64,000 nucleotides of DNA from Pseudomonas brassicacearum subsp. brassicacearum (GCF_008801605.1 NZ_VZPJ01000006.1:124001-188000); one strand, 5' to 3'; shown: positions 17,977 through 28,213, counted from the first letter of the stretch. Numbers and translations are program-made. The notes: generated by a model not told the origin, from the letters alone.

Positions 17977-20462
17977 CAGACGGACACCGTACGTTGGCTG
18001 ACGTCATCGACGTGGGCGAAATGACGCAAGGCCAGGCGATCGGATACCTGGCCACCGACATCGGCCACTTCCTGCAACAGGTCGGCCAGCCCATCAAGTG
18101 CTGCGCGCAGGCTGGCCTCACCAAACAGGGGGTTTTCCAGGCAACGCAAGTCAAAGCGAGAAAGACGCGTCACCAACTCTGGCAAGGCCGTTTCCTTCGG
18201 TGCGCCAAAATCGTCGTTCAGGCGTTTGAGCGTGCGGGCCACCAGCTTTAACTGGAAAAGCACCGCGTGGGGGTTCTGTTCGTCCAGCAACAACAGGTCC
18301 AGCACCGGGATCAGTTGCGCCACAGCCAGGTAGCGCGAACGGTAGGTGATGCTGCTGTTGCCCAGTTCCAGCAGCCACTCAAGCCCAGCCTGGTCGAACA
18401 CTGCATCGCTGCGCAAAAACGCCGCCAGGCTGCTGCTGAGGAACTGCAAGCGTTCCAGGCGCCGGCCAATCATCAAGAAGCGCCAGCCCTCGTCGCGGGT
18501 CATGTCGTCCAAGGCAAATCCGGACAACGCCGCCAGGGACATCACTAGCCGATTGAGGAAATCCAGCAACTCACCGAAATCCGGCTCCTCGGTTTCCAGC
18601 TCCATCGCTTCGCGCTGCAACTCCACCAGCGCCTGCCAGTTCTCCCGGGACAGCTTGCCGCGAACCTGCGAGGCCGCCCACTGCAAGCGCTGCAGGTTGG
18701 AGCGCAGGCTGAACGACCAATCGTCCCCCAACAGCGCCGCCAGCAAACGCTCGTGCAGCTCGCCCTCCTCAGGCAGCAGCATCAGGCTTTCGCCCAGGGA
18801 CACCGCCGACTGCAGGGCCTGCGGGTCGTCGCCATCGACGTAACGCCCCAACATGATCCGCAGCAGCCGCGCGCTGTCGTCGCAGCGTTCGCAGTAACGG
18901 CCGAACCAGAACAGGTTTTCCACCACCCGCGACGGCAGGTACGGATCGCGTCGAACCAGGTCGTGGACGCCTACGGTTCGCTGGGCCGTCCATTGTTCAC
19001 CACCGGGGGCCTGCTCGCCCAACACCCAAGTATCCTTGCTGGCGCCGCCGCGCTGCATCGACACCACTTCGGCGTCGGCCTCGGCGGCCACGCGGGTCAG
19101 GCCCCCCGACAGCACCCGATAATCATCCTTCCCGGACACGGCATACACGCGCATGCCAATGGCCCGAGGCTGGATGTGCCCGTCTTCGGCCTGCCAGACC
19201 GGGGCCTGGGACAGTTGCGCCAGCTCCTGGGCGACATAGGCATAGGGCCGAGCCTGCATGCGCGCCGCCAGTTGGCCGCGCTGCGCCTCGTTCAGGTCCC
19301 GGCCGAACACCGGGGTGAAGCTTTGGGAAGGAAACGCCGGCTTGATCAACAGTTGCGGCAGCTTTTCCAGGGCCTGGGCCAGCACCGGCGGCTCACCGCA
19401 CCACCAGGTGGCGATGGACGGCAGTATCAATTCCTCGCCGAACAGATACTGGTTGATCTTCGGCAGGAACCCCAACAGGCCCGGTGACTCCAGCACGCCG
19501 CTGCCCAGGGCATTGGCCACCAGCACACGGCCCTGGCGCACCGCTTCCAGCAGTCCCGGCACGCCGAGGGCTGAATCGGTACGCAGCTCCAGGGGGTCGC
19601 AGAAATCGTCGTCGAGCCGGCGCATGATGGCGTGGACCCGGCGCAGGCCACTGAGGGTCTTGAGGTAGACCGTGGCGTCCCGCACGGTCAGGTCGCCCCC
19701 CTCCACCAGCGGATAGCCAAGCTGGCGTGCCAGATAAAGATGCTCGAAATAACTTTCGTTGAACCGCCCCGGCGTCAACAGCACCACCAGTGGCGACTCA
19801 CCGTCGCTGGGTGCCTGTCGTGCCAGGGTTTCCTGCAAGGTGCGGAAGAACCCGGACAGGTGGCGCACCCTCAGGTCGCGATACAGCTCGGGGAACGCGC
19901 GGGAAACGATCATGCGATTTTCCAGCGCATAACCGGCCCCCGAAGGCGCCTGGGTCCGATCCGCCGTGACCCACCATCGGCCATCGGGCGTGCGCGCCAG
20001 ATCCACCGCATACAAGTGCAGGAAGCTGCCATCCGGTGGGGTAATGCCCTGGCAGGGCCAAAGGAAATTGTTGTGCCCGAATACCAGCTCTGCCGGCAGC
20101 AGCCCTTCGCTGATCAGCCGCTGTGGCCCATACAGGTCGGCCAGAACCGCATTGAGCAGCCGCGCACGCTGGGCGATCCCGGCCGACAGATGTTTCCATT
20201 CCTGCGGGTCGATCACGTGGGGCAGCAGGTCCAGCTCCCACGGCCGGTCGGCGCCCTTCGGATCGGCGTAGACGTTATAGGTGACACCGTTTTCCTGGAT
20301 CTGCCGAGCCAGCAGCGCCTGACGCTGGATCAGGTGAGCCGGCGTGCTGCGCTGCAACTGATCGAACAACCGCCGCCAGTGCGGACGCACCGCACCGTTG
20401 TCGTCCAACAGTTCGTGATAGGTGCCCGTCGTCAGCGGGTAACGGTCAAGCAGGTCAGGCAT
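17976..20462 (-). CDS. Circularly permuted ATP-grasp protein fused to an alpha-E domain
   Basis: 828-residue cytoplasmic protein. Residues about 1-475 form a circularly permuted type-2 ATP-grasp domain (old DUF404/407), expected to activate a carboxylate with ATP and join it to an amine. Residues about 500-820 are an all-helical alpha-E (DUF403) domain starting near SRVVENLFWFGRYCERCDD. In many genomes these are separate neighbouring genes; here they are fused. The start at 20462 (MPDLLDRYPL) is favoured over a TTG seven codons earlier, though its ribosome site is only GAG. It lies between the two transglutaminase genes on the same strand. Confidence 0.85.
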   Translation of the reverse strand: MPDLLDRYPLTTGTYHELLDDNGAVRPHWRRLFDQLQRSTPAHLIQRQALLARQIQENGVTYNVYADPKGADRPWELDLLPHVIDPQEWKHLSAGIAQRARLLNAVLADLYGPQRLISEGLLPAELVFGHNNFLWPCQGITPPDGSFLHLYAVDLARTPDGRWWVTADRTQAPSGAGYALENRMIVSRAFPELYRDLRVRHLSGFFRTLQETLARQAPSDGESPLVVLLTPGRFNESYFEHLYLARQLGYPLVEGGDLTVRDATVYLKTLSGLRRVHAIMRRLDDDFCDPLELRTDSALGVPGLLEAVRQGRVLVANALGSGVLESPGLLGFLPKINQYLFGEELILPSIATWWCGEPPVLAQALEKLPQLLIKPAFPSQSFTPVFGRDLNEAQRGQLAARMQARPYAYVAQELAQLSQAPVWQAEDGHIQPRAIGMRVYAVSGKDDYRVLSGGLTRVAAEADAEVVSMQRGGASKDTWVLGEQAPGGEQWTAQRTVGVHDLVRRDPYLPSRVVENLFWFGRYCERCDDSARLLRIMLGRYVDGDDPQALQSAVSLGESLMLLPEEGELHERLLAALLGDDWSFSLRSNLQRLQWAASQVRGKLSRENWQALVELQREAMELETEEPDFGELLDFLNRLVMSLAALSGFALDDMTRDEGWRFLMIGRRLERLQFLSSSLAAFLRSDAVFDQAGLEWLLELGNSSITYRSRYLAVAQLIPVLDLLLLDEQNPHAVLFQLKLVARTLKRLNDDFGAPKETALPELVTRLSRFDLRCLENPLFGEASLRAALDGLADLLQEVADVGGQVSDRLALRHFAHVDDVSQRTVSV

Positions 20463-20557
20463 GGAAAGCTCGGCAGACGGCAATAAAAGGTGAGACTAGC
20501 GCAAGCGCATGACGCCCGGATAGGTGGAAGAGTGTGACCAGACGCTGGGTCGTGCCC

Positions 20558-20666
20558 TGTAGGAGCTGCCGGAGGCTGCGATCTTTTGATCTTTCGCTTG
20601 GGACTCAAGTGTCTGGGGAAAGATCGCAGCCTCGTTGCACTCGACAGCTCCTACACAGCTCCTACA
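20558..20666. repeat. Long inverted repeat of the TGTAGGAGCTG class
   Basis: Arms TGTAGGAGCTGCCGGAGGCT and onward from 20558, and the inverse ending CAGCTCCTACA at 20655, with AAAGATCGCAGCCT inside. A second CAGCTCCTACA follows at 20656-20666. This is a different repeat class from the REP doublets. Its right end contains the stop codon (TAG, 20664-20662) of the upstream transglutaminase gene. Confidence 0.8.
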
Positions 20667-23600
20667 TTGAAGCCCCTGGAAAGCGTCGCAGATCGAGTGT
20701 GAGCGGAAACTCGTCATCCATGGCCAGGCTGGGTATCGGAAGTTTCCCTGGCGTGTGTCCGATACGGAAGAAACGCGCCATCCGCCGGCTTTCGGCCTCG
20801 TTGGCATTCACCGGCAGGCTGTCGTAGTTACGCCCGCCCGGATGGGCCACGTGATACTGGCAGCCGCCCACGGAACGTTGCATCCAAGTGTCGAGCAAAT
20901 CGAAGACCAGTGGCGCATGCACCGGGATGGTCGGTTGCAGGCAGTTGGCCGGTTGCCAGGCGCGGAAACGCACCCCGGCGACGAACTCGCCGACCCGGCC
21001 GGTGGGTTGCAACGGCACCGGCACACCATTGCAGGTCAGCAGGTAGCGTTGCGGCGCCAGGCCGCTGAGCTTGACCTGCAAGCGCTCCAAGGAGGAATCC
21101 ACATAACGCACGGTACCGCCCACCGCGCCCTCTTCCCCCAGCACATGCCAAGGCTCGAGGGCCTGGCGCAATTGCAGCTCGATACCGCTGACCGCGTAAT
21201 CGCCCACCTTGGGGAAGCGGAACTCCAGGTGCGCAGCGAACCACTCGGCCCGCAGCGGGTAGCCGGCGGCGTTCAGCTCATGGATGACGTCGGCAAAATC
21301 CTGCTCGATAAAGTGCGGCAACAGGAACCGGTCATGCAGCTCGGTGCCCCAGCGCGCCAGTTTCGCCGGCGCATAAGGCTCGCGCCAGAACCGCGCCACC
21401 AGCGCCCGCAGCAGTAATTGCTGGGCCAGGCTCATGCGGGCGTGGGGTGGCATCTCGAAAGCACGCAACTCCAACAGGCCGAGACGTCCGGTGGCGCCGT
21501 CCGGCGAATAGAGCTTGTCGATGCAGAATTCGGCACGGTGGGTATTGCCGGTCACGTCGATCAACAGGTTGCGCAACAGGCGATCGACCAACCACGGCGG
21601 GCATTCCTCGCCGGGCTGTGGCATTTGCGCGAAAGCGATTTCCAGCTCGTACAACGCGTCGTTGCGCGCCTCATCCACGCGAGGTGCCTGGGAGGTCGGG
21701 CCGATGAACAATCCGGAAAACAGGTAGGACAACGACGGATGGTTATGCCAGTAACTGATCAGGCTGCGCAGCAGGTCGGGACGCCGCAGAAACGGAGAGT
21801 CAGCCGGTGTCGCGCCACCCAGTACGAAATGGTTACCGCCGCCGGTGCCTGTGTGCCGGCCATCGATCATGAATTTCTCGGTGGTCAGTCGGGTCTGTCG
21901 CGCTTCTTCGTATAAAAATTCAGTGCGCTCGACCAACTCATCCCAGGTCGCCGAAGGCTGCACGTTGACCTCGATCACACCGGGGTCGGGGGTGATGCGG
22001 AAATTGCCCAGGCGCGGGTCGCTCGGCGGCTCGTAGCCCTCCAACAGCACCGGACAGTGCAGCTCCTCAGCCGTCGCCTCGATGGCGCTGACCAGTTCCA
22101 GGTAATCCTCGACCCGCTCCAGTGGCGGCATGAACAGGTACAGCCGACCTTCGCGGGCCTCGGCACAGAAAGCCGTGCGGGTCAGCCAGTCGGCGGATTT
22201 GTCGATCTCCGGGACACGCTCCTGCTCGGTCGCCGGCTCGCCGTGACGCGCCAGTTGCTCGGTGCCGGGCAGCTCGGGCAAGTCCTGGTTCGGGTCGGTG
22301 GGGTGGATGAACGGGTACTCGGCCGCCGTCACCCAAGGCTGGGACGCCAGTGGCAAGCGATAGCCCAGGGGCGAATCCCCCGGCACCAGGCGGCAGTGAC
22401 TGTCACGCAGGTACCAGCGACCGCTTTGCCATTGATCGCCCTTGGCGGTGCGGGCCAGCGGCAGGACCTGGCCGATGACCTTGTCCAGGCCTTGGTTGAA
22501 GACCTTGCGCAACCGTGCACGCTCCAGGGCGTCCTCCAGGCGTGGGTCCTCGGCCGTGACATTCGAAGGCAATGCACCTTCGCGCCAGAGGTAATAGAAG
22601 TTGTCTTCGTAGGCCGGAAACACGAACCGCGCAGGAATTTTCAAACGCTCGGCAACGCTCGCCAGGAAACGTCCGGCCAGTTCGCCATCGGCGCCGTAGT
22701 CCTCCTGCTCATCGGCGATCAACGCGCTGTTGTGCCAGATCGGCACCCCGTCGCGCCGCCAATAGCAATTGAGCGACCAGCGCGGCAATTGCTCGCCGGG
22801 GTACCACTTGCCCTGGCCGAAATGCACCAGCCCCTTGGGCGCATAGTGCTTGCGCATGCGCTGGAACAGCTCGGCGGAGAGCCGGCGCTTGTCCGGCCCG
22901 AGTGCCGCGGTGTTCCACTCGGCGCCATCCGGGTCATCGATGGAGACAAAGGTCGGTTCGCCCCCCATGGTCAGGCGCACGTCGCCTTCCAACAGGTCGG
23001 CATCAATCTGGCGCCCCAGTGCCTGGATCGCCAGCCACTGTGCGTCGGTGTAAGGCTTGGTCACCCGCGGTGCTTCCCAGACCCGCTCGACGGACATTTC
23101 GTGGCTGAACTCACACTCGCAAGGCTCCACCAAGCCACTGATCGGGGCCGCCGAGGACGGATCGGGACTACAGGCCAACGGGATGTGGCCTTCACCGGCG
23201 AACAACCCGGATGTCGCATCCAGGCCGATCCAGCCAGCACCGGGCAGGTAGACCTCGCACCAGGCATGCAGGTCGGTGAAGTCCACGTCGGTGCCGGACG
23301 GGCCATCAAGGCTTTTCACATCGGCAGTCAACTGGATCAGGTAACCGGAAACGAAACGCGCGGCCAAGCCAAGGTTGCGCAACAGCTGCACCAACAGCCA
23401 GGCCGAGTCGCGGCAAGAGCCGGATGCGTGCTCAAGGGTGTGCTCCGGGGTCTGCACGCCCGGCTCCATGCGAATCAGGTAGTTGATGTCTTCGCTCAGG
23501 CGCTGGTTGAGCGCCACCAAAAAATCCACCGCAGGCAACGGCGTGCGGTCGATGCCGTCCAGATAGGCCTGGAATTTCGGCGTCAGCGGCAGGGTTTCCA

Positions 23601-23952
23601 GGTAAGGCGCCAACTCCTTGCGCTCGTCGGCCGCGTAGGCGAACGGAATCTTTTCGGCGTAGGGCTCGAGAAAGAAGTCAAACGGATTGAACACCGCCAT
23701 TTCCGCCAGCAGATCGACTTCGATGCGCATCTCCCGGGTTTTCTCGGGAAACACCAGCCGCGCCAGGTAGTTGCCCTGGGGGTCCTGCTGCCAGTTGATG
23801 AAATGCTGCTCGGGTGAAACCTTCAGCGAATAGGAAAGAATCCGCGTGCGGCTGTGGGCCGCCGGGCGCAGGCGAACGATCTGCGGGCCGAGCTCGACGG
23901 CGCGGTCGTAGCGGTAATGCGTGACGTGATGCAATGCGACATGAATCGACAC
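20662..23952 (-). CDS. Large transglutaminase family protein (DUF2126)
   Basis: 1096-residue protein. The transglutaminase N-terminal domain (about 1-110) is followed by a core with Cys180 (GSCRDSAW), His229 (DLHAWCEVY) and Asp245 (GLDATSG). From about residue 330 a large DUF2126 domain begins (MGGEPTFVSIDD) that is itself related to glutamine-synthetase-like or amidoligase folds by published inference. The GTG at 23952 is chosen because AGGAGG lies exactly six bases upstream; the longer ATG frame lacks this. It is the first gene of the three-gene locus, 200 bp before the ATP-grasp gene. Function unknown; predicted peptide modification. Confidence 0.87.
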   Translation of the reverse strand: MSIHVALHHVTHYRYDRAVELGPQIVRLRPAAHSRTRILSYSLKVSPEQHFINWQQDPQGNYLARLVFPEKTREMRIEVDLLAEMAVFNPFDFFLEPYAEKIPFAYAADERKELAPYLETLPLTPKFQAYLDGIDRTPLPAVDFLVALNQRLSEDINYLIRMEPGVQTPEHTLEHASGSCRDSAWLLVQLLRNLGLAARFVSGYLIQLTADVKSLDGPSGTDVDFTDLHAWCEVYLPGAGWIGLDATSGLFAGEGHIPLACSPDPSSAAPISGLVEPCECEFSHEMSVERVWEAPRVTKPYTDAQWLAIQALGRQIDADLLEGDVRLTMGGEPTFVSIDDPDGAEWNTAALGPDKRRLSAELFQRMRKHYAPKGLVHFGQGKWYPGEQLPRWSLNCYWRRDGVPIWHNSALIADEQEDYGADGELAGRFLASVAERLKIPARFVFPAYEDNFYYLWREGALPSNVTAEDPRLEDALERARLRKVFNQGLDKVIGQVLPLARTAKGDQWQSGRWYLRDSHCRLVPGDSPLGYRLPLASQPWVTAAEYPFIHPTDPNQDLPELPGTEQLARHGEPATEQERVPEIDKSADWLTRTAFCAEAREGRLYLFMPPLERVEDYLELVSAIEATAEELHCPVLLEGYEPPSDPRLGNFRITPDPGVIEVNVQPSATWDELVERTEFLYEEARQTRLTTEKFMIDGRHTGTGGGNHFVLGGATPADSPFLRRPDLLRSLISYWHNHPSLSYLFSGLFIGPTSQAPRVDEARNDALYELEIAFAQMPQPGEECPPWLVDRLLRNLLIDVTGNTHRAEFCIDKLYSPDGATGRLGLLELRAFEMPPHARMSLAQQLLLRALVARFWREPYAPAKLARWGTELHDRFLLPHFIEQDFADVIHELNAAGYPLRAEWFAAHLEFRFPKVGDYAVSGIELQLRQALEPWHVLGEEGAVGGTVRYVDSSLERLQVKLSGLAPQRYLLTCNGVPVPLQPTGRVGEFVAGVRFRAWQPANCLQPTIPVHAPLVFDLLDTWMQRSVGGCQYHVAHPGGRNYDSLPVNANEAESRRMARFFRIGHTPGKLPIPSLAMDDEFPLTLDLRRFPGASM

Positions 23953-24126
23953 GACGTGCCTCCTGCGAGCCTGGGCGTTATCGAAAGCGGCGCAAGACTT
24001 ATGCCATGCAGGCAGGCCGGACACTTTCTTTGTCTACTCAAGGCAGTAGAGCACTAAAAACGCGCGCTGCCCGAATTCATCTGCAAAGCAATGCACATAA
24101 ATGCGGCGCCGGCAGCGCAAATCGAC

Positions 24127-24588
24127 TCAGCGACGCGGGCGTGATGCCTTGGCGGCCTGGATGATCAGCGCGCGTTGGCGGCGGATGTCGACGAGTTTGC
24201 TGCGCATCTCCCGATGGCGCTTGCTGTTGAGCAGCAAGAGCCCCAGCAGTGGCAACAACACCGCGAATAGGTACACGCCCTGATGCGGTCGATAAGCGAA
24301 CGTCGGCAGCACCGCCGCCAGACAGGCCAGGAAATACCCCGCCACCCACCAGACCGCCCAGGCGCGCCCGCGAGCGATCAAGAGGTTGCCCGAGACCAGA
24401 ACGATCACCAGGGCCAAAGTACCGAGCCCGACATAGTCGGTCCTGGCTGACGGCTCCAGGGCACGCCAATAAGTGGTCCCGGCCAACACAAGCAGCGTGG
24501 ACCCGGAAAAGCAGCCCAGCAGGATCGTCCCCATGAAAACCGGAAAATAGCGGGCGAGGAATGGCTTCAGCGATCCGCCACCGATCAT
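24127..24588 (-). CDS. Four-helix membrane protein of unknown function (possible immunity protein)
   Basis: 153-residue inner-membrane protein with four predicted helices at about 14-37, 51-74, 77-99 and 104-122. It ends in a strongly basic tail (KRHREMRSKLVDIRRQRA...). Its ATG overlaps the stop codon of the preceding gene by four bases, so it is translated with it. I recognise no family. Small multi-helix membrane proteins directly after a protein with a hydrophobic core are typical of immunity proteins to membrane-acting toxins, which is only an inference here. Confidence 0.75.
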   Translation of the reverse strand: MIGGGSLKPFLARYFPVFMGTILLGCFSGSTLLVLAGTTYWRALEPSARTDYVGLGTLALVIVLVSGNLLIARGRAWAVWWVAGYFLACLAAVLPTFAYRPHQGVYLFAVLLPLLGLLLLNSKRHREMRSKLVDIRRQRALIIQAAKASRPRR

Positions 24589-25511
24589 TCCGTGAACTCC
24601 TCGTACAAGCCGACGGCAACCGTTTTCACGGCGCCCTCGCCGGTATAACTGCCAATGATCCCCAGCGCGCCTCCGAGGGAGTCCTTTATCTGAGTCAGCG
24701 TCGCGTGCCTGATTTCAGCTGAAGAATAACGTTTGGGCATGGCCCCCGCGCGTTGCTGCAACTTGAGTAACTTCGCCGTCAGGCTCGGGTCCTTGAGCGT
24801 CAACAGTTCCTTGGTCAGCTTGCTTCGCTCTTGCCGATTCAGGCCCTTGAGCAACTGATACCAACTCTTTCCAGTGCCGGCCGCTTTGTTGGCCTTGAGT
24901 AGCCGGACAGTCGTCAGCGCCGAGCCACCAACACCCACCAGGGAAACCCCGTCAAGGATCGGCGACACGATGTTGTACCAGTCAGCGTCATTCATCTCAT
25001 CGTTGCCGGTCGGATTGGTCAGCTCATTGGCCACCCGCATCCCACCAATGACGCATTGCGCGGTGCTGGCCGTCGCGGCAGCGGCGCCCAGGGCAACGAC
25101 AAAGGCACTTGCCCCCGCCGTAAAGGGCACGGCGACGCTTCCACTGAACACCACCACCCAACCAATCACAGCGGCGACACAGGACAAGCCGGCATTGGTT
25201 GCTTCAAGCCCAAGCTTGGACTCGCGCGGGCTGCTTTTTACCTGATCGATGAATTGCTGCGGTGCGATGTATTTTTTCGCCTCGCGCAGAATGATGCGCT
25301 TGGGCGCGATGCTGCAAATCGGCTTGAATTCGCGCAGGGTCACGACGTTGTATTCGGAATCGATATACACCACACCCGCACCGGCGATGCCAGGATCGGC
25401 GTCGATGGCAGCAAACAGGCGTGGCAGGTTGATCTGGCTTTCGATGCGTTTGCGGGCCATGAACTGGGAGAAACTCAGGTCCATGCCGATGCCCGTTGAA
25501 GCGCTGCTCAT
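24585..25511 (-). CDS. Unknown protein with hydrophobic glycine/alanine-rich core (possible membrane-acting effector)
   Basis: 308-residue protein without a signal peptide. Residues 1-105 are mixed and soluble-looking. About 108-160 is a hydrophobic Gly/Ala-rich segment able to form a membrane hairpin (for example CVAAVIGWVVVFSGSVAVPF). The rest is helical and basic, with a short hydrophobic patch near 190-205. The start at 25511 has AAGGA about eight bases upstream. No catalytic motif is visible. Gene pairing with a four-helix membrane protein suggests a pore-forming effector and its immunity protein, but no VgrG, PAAR or Rhs gene lies in the window to tie it to secretion. Confidence 0.75.
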   Translation of the reverse strand: MSSASTGIGMDLSFSQFMARKRIESQINLPRLFAAIDADPGIAGAGVVYIDSEYNVVTLREFKPICSIAPKRIILREAKKYIAPQQFIDQVKSSPRESKLGLEATNAGLSCVAAVIGWVVVFSGSVAVPFTAGASAFVVALGAAAATASTAQCVIGGMRVANELTNPTGNDEMNDADWYNIVSPILDGVSLVGVGGSALTTVRLLKANKAAGTGKSWYQLLKGLNRQERSKLTKELLTLKDPSLTAKLLKLQQRAGAMPKRYSSAEIRHATLTQIKDSLGGALGIIGSYTGEGAVKTVAVGLYEEFTE

Positions 25512-25558
25512 ATGAATCGTCCTTGAGAATCGGAGGGTGAATCTTTGTCCACACTGAA

Positions 25559-25595
25559 CCTTGTGGCGAGGGGATTTATCCCCTCGCCACAAAGG
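25559..25595. repeat. Palindromic repeat of the GTGGCGAGGGGATTTATCC class
   Basis: Perfect palindrome-like element with arms TTGTGGCGAGGGGAT and its inverse around TTATCC. The same core occurs as a split pair at 54977-55099, so it is a dispersed repeat. It lies just upstream of the unknown effector-like gene. Confidence 0.8.
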
Positions 25596-25665
25596 CTATG
25601 CATCCGCCATCGTGCCGTAAGGCGGGCGCCACGATAACAAACGGCCAGCACCCTCGCTAGAAAGC

Positions 25666-25693
25666 AAAACGCCAGCACTTAGGCTGGCGTTTT
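25666..25693 (-). terminator. Terminator of the YgiQ gene
   Basis: An 11-bp stem AAAACGCCAGC (25666-25676) / GCTGGCGTTTT (25683-25693) with a 6-base loop. Read on the minus strand it ends in TTTT, 17 bp past the YgiQ stop. Confidence 0.85.
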
Positions 25694-25710
25694 ACGAGGT
25701 GGCTAGGCGA

Positions 25711-28011
25711 TCAGCGCGGCACGACAGGCTTGCGCGCCGGTTTCGGTCCTTTGCCCTTGGCGGCGTCCTTGCGTTCCTTGGCGGCCTGCTGGTTGCGGGC
25801 GAATGCCGCGGCCTTGGCCTGCTCGCGCTTGTCCCACGGGTTGCCGCCGTCGCTGGCGCGCGGTGGCAGGCCGGTGTGCTGGGTCAGGATCTTGGTGGTT
25901 TCCTTGCCCACCTTGTGGCTGCCGGCTGGCGTCGAGTTCTTGCGACGGGCGCTCTGGTAGCTGTCGGTGGCCGGCTGGTGCAACGGAATCAGTTGGTTCT
26001 TGCCCGGCCCGATCAGGTCGGCGCGGCCCATGCGGGTCAGCGCTTCGCGCAGCATCGGCCAGCCCTTGGGGTCGTGATAGCGCAGGAAGGCCTTGTGCAG
26101 GCGGCGCTGTTCCTCGCTCTTGACGATGGTCACCGCGTCGCTCTTGTAGGTGACCTTGCGCAGCGGGTTCTTGCCCGAGTGGTACATGGCCGTGGCCGTG
26201 GCCATCGGCGACGGATAGAACGCCTGCACCTGGTCGGCCCGGAAACCATTGCCCTTGAGCCAGAGCGCCAGGTTCATCATGTCTTCGTCGGTGGTGCCCG
26301 GGTGGGCGGCGATGAAGTACGGAATCAGGTACTGCTCTTTTCCGGCTTCCTTGGTGTACTTCTCGAACATCCGCTTGAATTTGTCATAGCTGCCGATGCC
26401 CGGCTTCATCATCTGGTTGAGCGGGCCTTCCTCGGTGTGCTCCGGAGCGATCTTCAGGTAACCGCCGACGTGGTGGGTCACCAGTTCCTTGACGTATTCC
26501 GGCGACTCGACCGCCAGGTCGTAACGCAGGCCGGAGGCAATCAGGATCTTCTTCACGCCAGGCAAGGCCCGGGCGCTGCGGTACAGCTGGATCAGCGAAG
26601 AATGGTCAGTGTTCAGGTTCGGGCAGATGCCGGGGAACACGCACGACGGCTTGCGGCACGCGGATTCGATTTCCGGGCTCTTGCAGGCGATGCGGTACAT
26701 GTTCGCGGTCGGGCCGCCGAGGTCGGAAATGACCCCGGTGAAACCCGGGACCTTGTCGCGGATCTCTTCAATCTCGCGAATGATCGACTCTTCGGAGCGG
26801 TTCTGGATGATCCGGCCTTCGTGCTCGGTGATCGAGCAGAACGTGCAGCCGCCAAAGCAGCCACGCATGATGTTCACCGAGAAACGGATCATCTCGTAGG
26901 CCGGGATCTTCTCCTTGCCGTACGCCGGATGGGGAACACGTGCGTAAGGCATGCCAAACACGTAGTCCATTTCTTCGGTGGTCATCGGAATGGGCGGCGG
27001 GTTGAACCAGACATCGACTTCGCCGTGCTTCTGCACCAGGGCGCGGGCATTGCCTGGGTTGGTTTCCAGGTGAAGCACGCGGTTGGCGTGAGCGTAGAGC
27101 ACCGCGTCGCCACGAACCTTTTCCACCGATGGCAGACGGATCACGGTCTTGTCGCGGGTCATTTTCGGGCTCGCCAGGATCTGTACGACCTTGGCTTCGC
27201 TCGGGTCCTCGACCGGCCCCTTCTCCTGCTCGATGGCACAAGCTTGAGTGTCCTGGGTGTTGACGTACGGGTTGATGATCTTGTCGATCTTGCCCGGACG
27301 GTCGATGCGCGTGGAGTCGACTTCGTACCAGCCTTGCGGCGTGTCACGACGGATGAAGGCCGTGCCGCGCACGTCGGTGATGTCTTCGATCTTGTGGCCG
27401 TAGGACAGGCGCTGGGCGACTTCGACAATCGCCCGCTCGGCGTTGCCGTAGAGCAGGATGTCGGCGCAGGCGTCGATCAGGATCGAGTTGCGCACCCGGT
27501 CCTGCCAGTAATCGTAGTGAGCGATACGGCGCAGCGACGCTTCGATACCACCCAGCACGATCGGCACATGCTTGTAGGCTTCCTTGCAGCGCTGGCTGTA
27601 GACCAGGCTCGCACGGTCCGGCCGTTTGCCCGCCATGCCGCCCGGGGTGTAGGCGTCATCGGAGCGGATTTTCTTGTCGGCGGTGTAGCGGTTGATCATC
27701 GAATCCATGTTGCCGGCCGCGACACCGAAAAACAGGTTGGGCTCGCCAAGCTTCATGAAGTCGTCTTTGGACTGCCAGTTCGGCTGGGCAATGATCCCGA
27801 CGCGAAAGCCCTGGGCTTCCAGCAAACGGCCAATGATCGCCATGCCGAACGACGGGTGATCGACGTAGGCATCACCGGTTACGATGATGATGTCGCACGA
27901 ATCCCAGCCGAGCTGATCCATCTCCTCCCTGCTCATGGGCAGGAATGGCGCCGGACCGAAACATTCGGCCCAGTACTTGGGATAGTCAAATAACGGCTTG
28001 GCTGCTTGCAT
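25711..28011 (-). CDS. YgiQ-family radical SAM protein
   Basis: 766-residue radical SAM protein. The cluster-binding motif CFGGCTFC (CX3CX2C) is near residues 383-390, after a long N-terminal domain, and there is a basic, disordered C-terminal tail of about 90 residues. The YgiQ family is conserved but has no established reaction. The start at 28011 ([14 protein letters not shown]) matches the family N-terminus; a longer frame upstream lacks support. It is monocistronic, downstream of dnaB in the same orientation with a REP pair between. Confidence 0.92.
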   Translation of the reverse strand: MQAAKPLFDYPKYWAECFGPAPFLPMSREEMDQLGWDSCDIIIVTGDAYVDHPSFGMAIIGRLLEAQGFRVGIIAQPNWQSKDDFMKLGEPNLFFGVAAGNMDSMINRYTADKKIRSDDAYTPGGMAGKRPDRASLVYSQRCKEAYKHVPIVLGGIEASLRRIAHYDYWQDRVRNSILIDACADILLYGNAERAIVEVAQRLSYGHKIEDITDVRGTAFIRRDTPQGWYEVDSTRIDRPGKIDKIINPYVNTQDTQACAIEQEKGPVEDPSEAKVVQILASPKMTRDKTVIRLPSVEKVRGDAVLYAHANRVLHLETNPGNARALVQKHGEVDVWFNPPPIPMTTEEMDYVFGMPYARVPHPAYGKEKIPAYEMIRFSVNIMRGCFGGCTFCSITEHEGRIIQNRSEESIIREIEEIRDKVPGFTGVISDLGGPTANMYRIACKSPEIESACRKPSCVFPGICPNLNTDHSSLIQLYRSARALPGVKKILIASGLRYDLAVESPEYVKELVTHHVGGYLKIAPEHTEEGPLNQMMKPGIGSYDKFKRMFEKYTKEAGKEQYLIPYFIAAHPGTTDEDMMNLALWLKGNGFRADQVQAFYPSPMATATAMYHSGKNPLRKVTYKSDAVTIVKSEEQRRLHKAFLRYHDPKGWPMLREALTRMGRADLIGPGKNQLIPLHQPATDSYQSARRKNSTPAGSHKVGKETTKILTQHTGLPPRASDGGNPWDKREQAKAAAFARNQQAAKERKDAAKGKGPKPARKPVVPR

Positions 28012-28109
28012 GTCGATAACCGGTATAAAAGATGAAAAATCGCGGGCGCGGAATATAGCACAAAAAATAACCAATTCCGACGGCTATGGTCGGAAATTGG
28101 TGGCGCACC

Positions 28110-28170
28110 TTTCGCGAGCAGGCTCGCTCCCACAGAGGAATGTATTCCAAGGTGGGAGCGAGCCTGCTCC
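28110..28170. repeat. REP pair, one unit truncated
   Basis: A complete unit at 28110-28135 faces a second unit at 28152-28170 that lacks the usual CGCGA end. The spacer is shorter (about 17 bp) than in other doublets. Confidence 0.8.
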
Positions 28171-28213
28171 GGGCGGCGTTCCGACGATGAGGCCGGATCA
28201 GACGATGAAGAGC

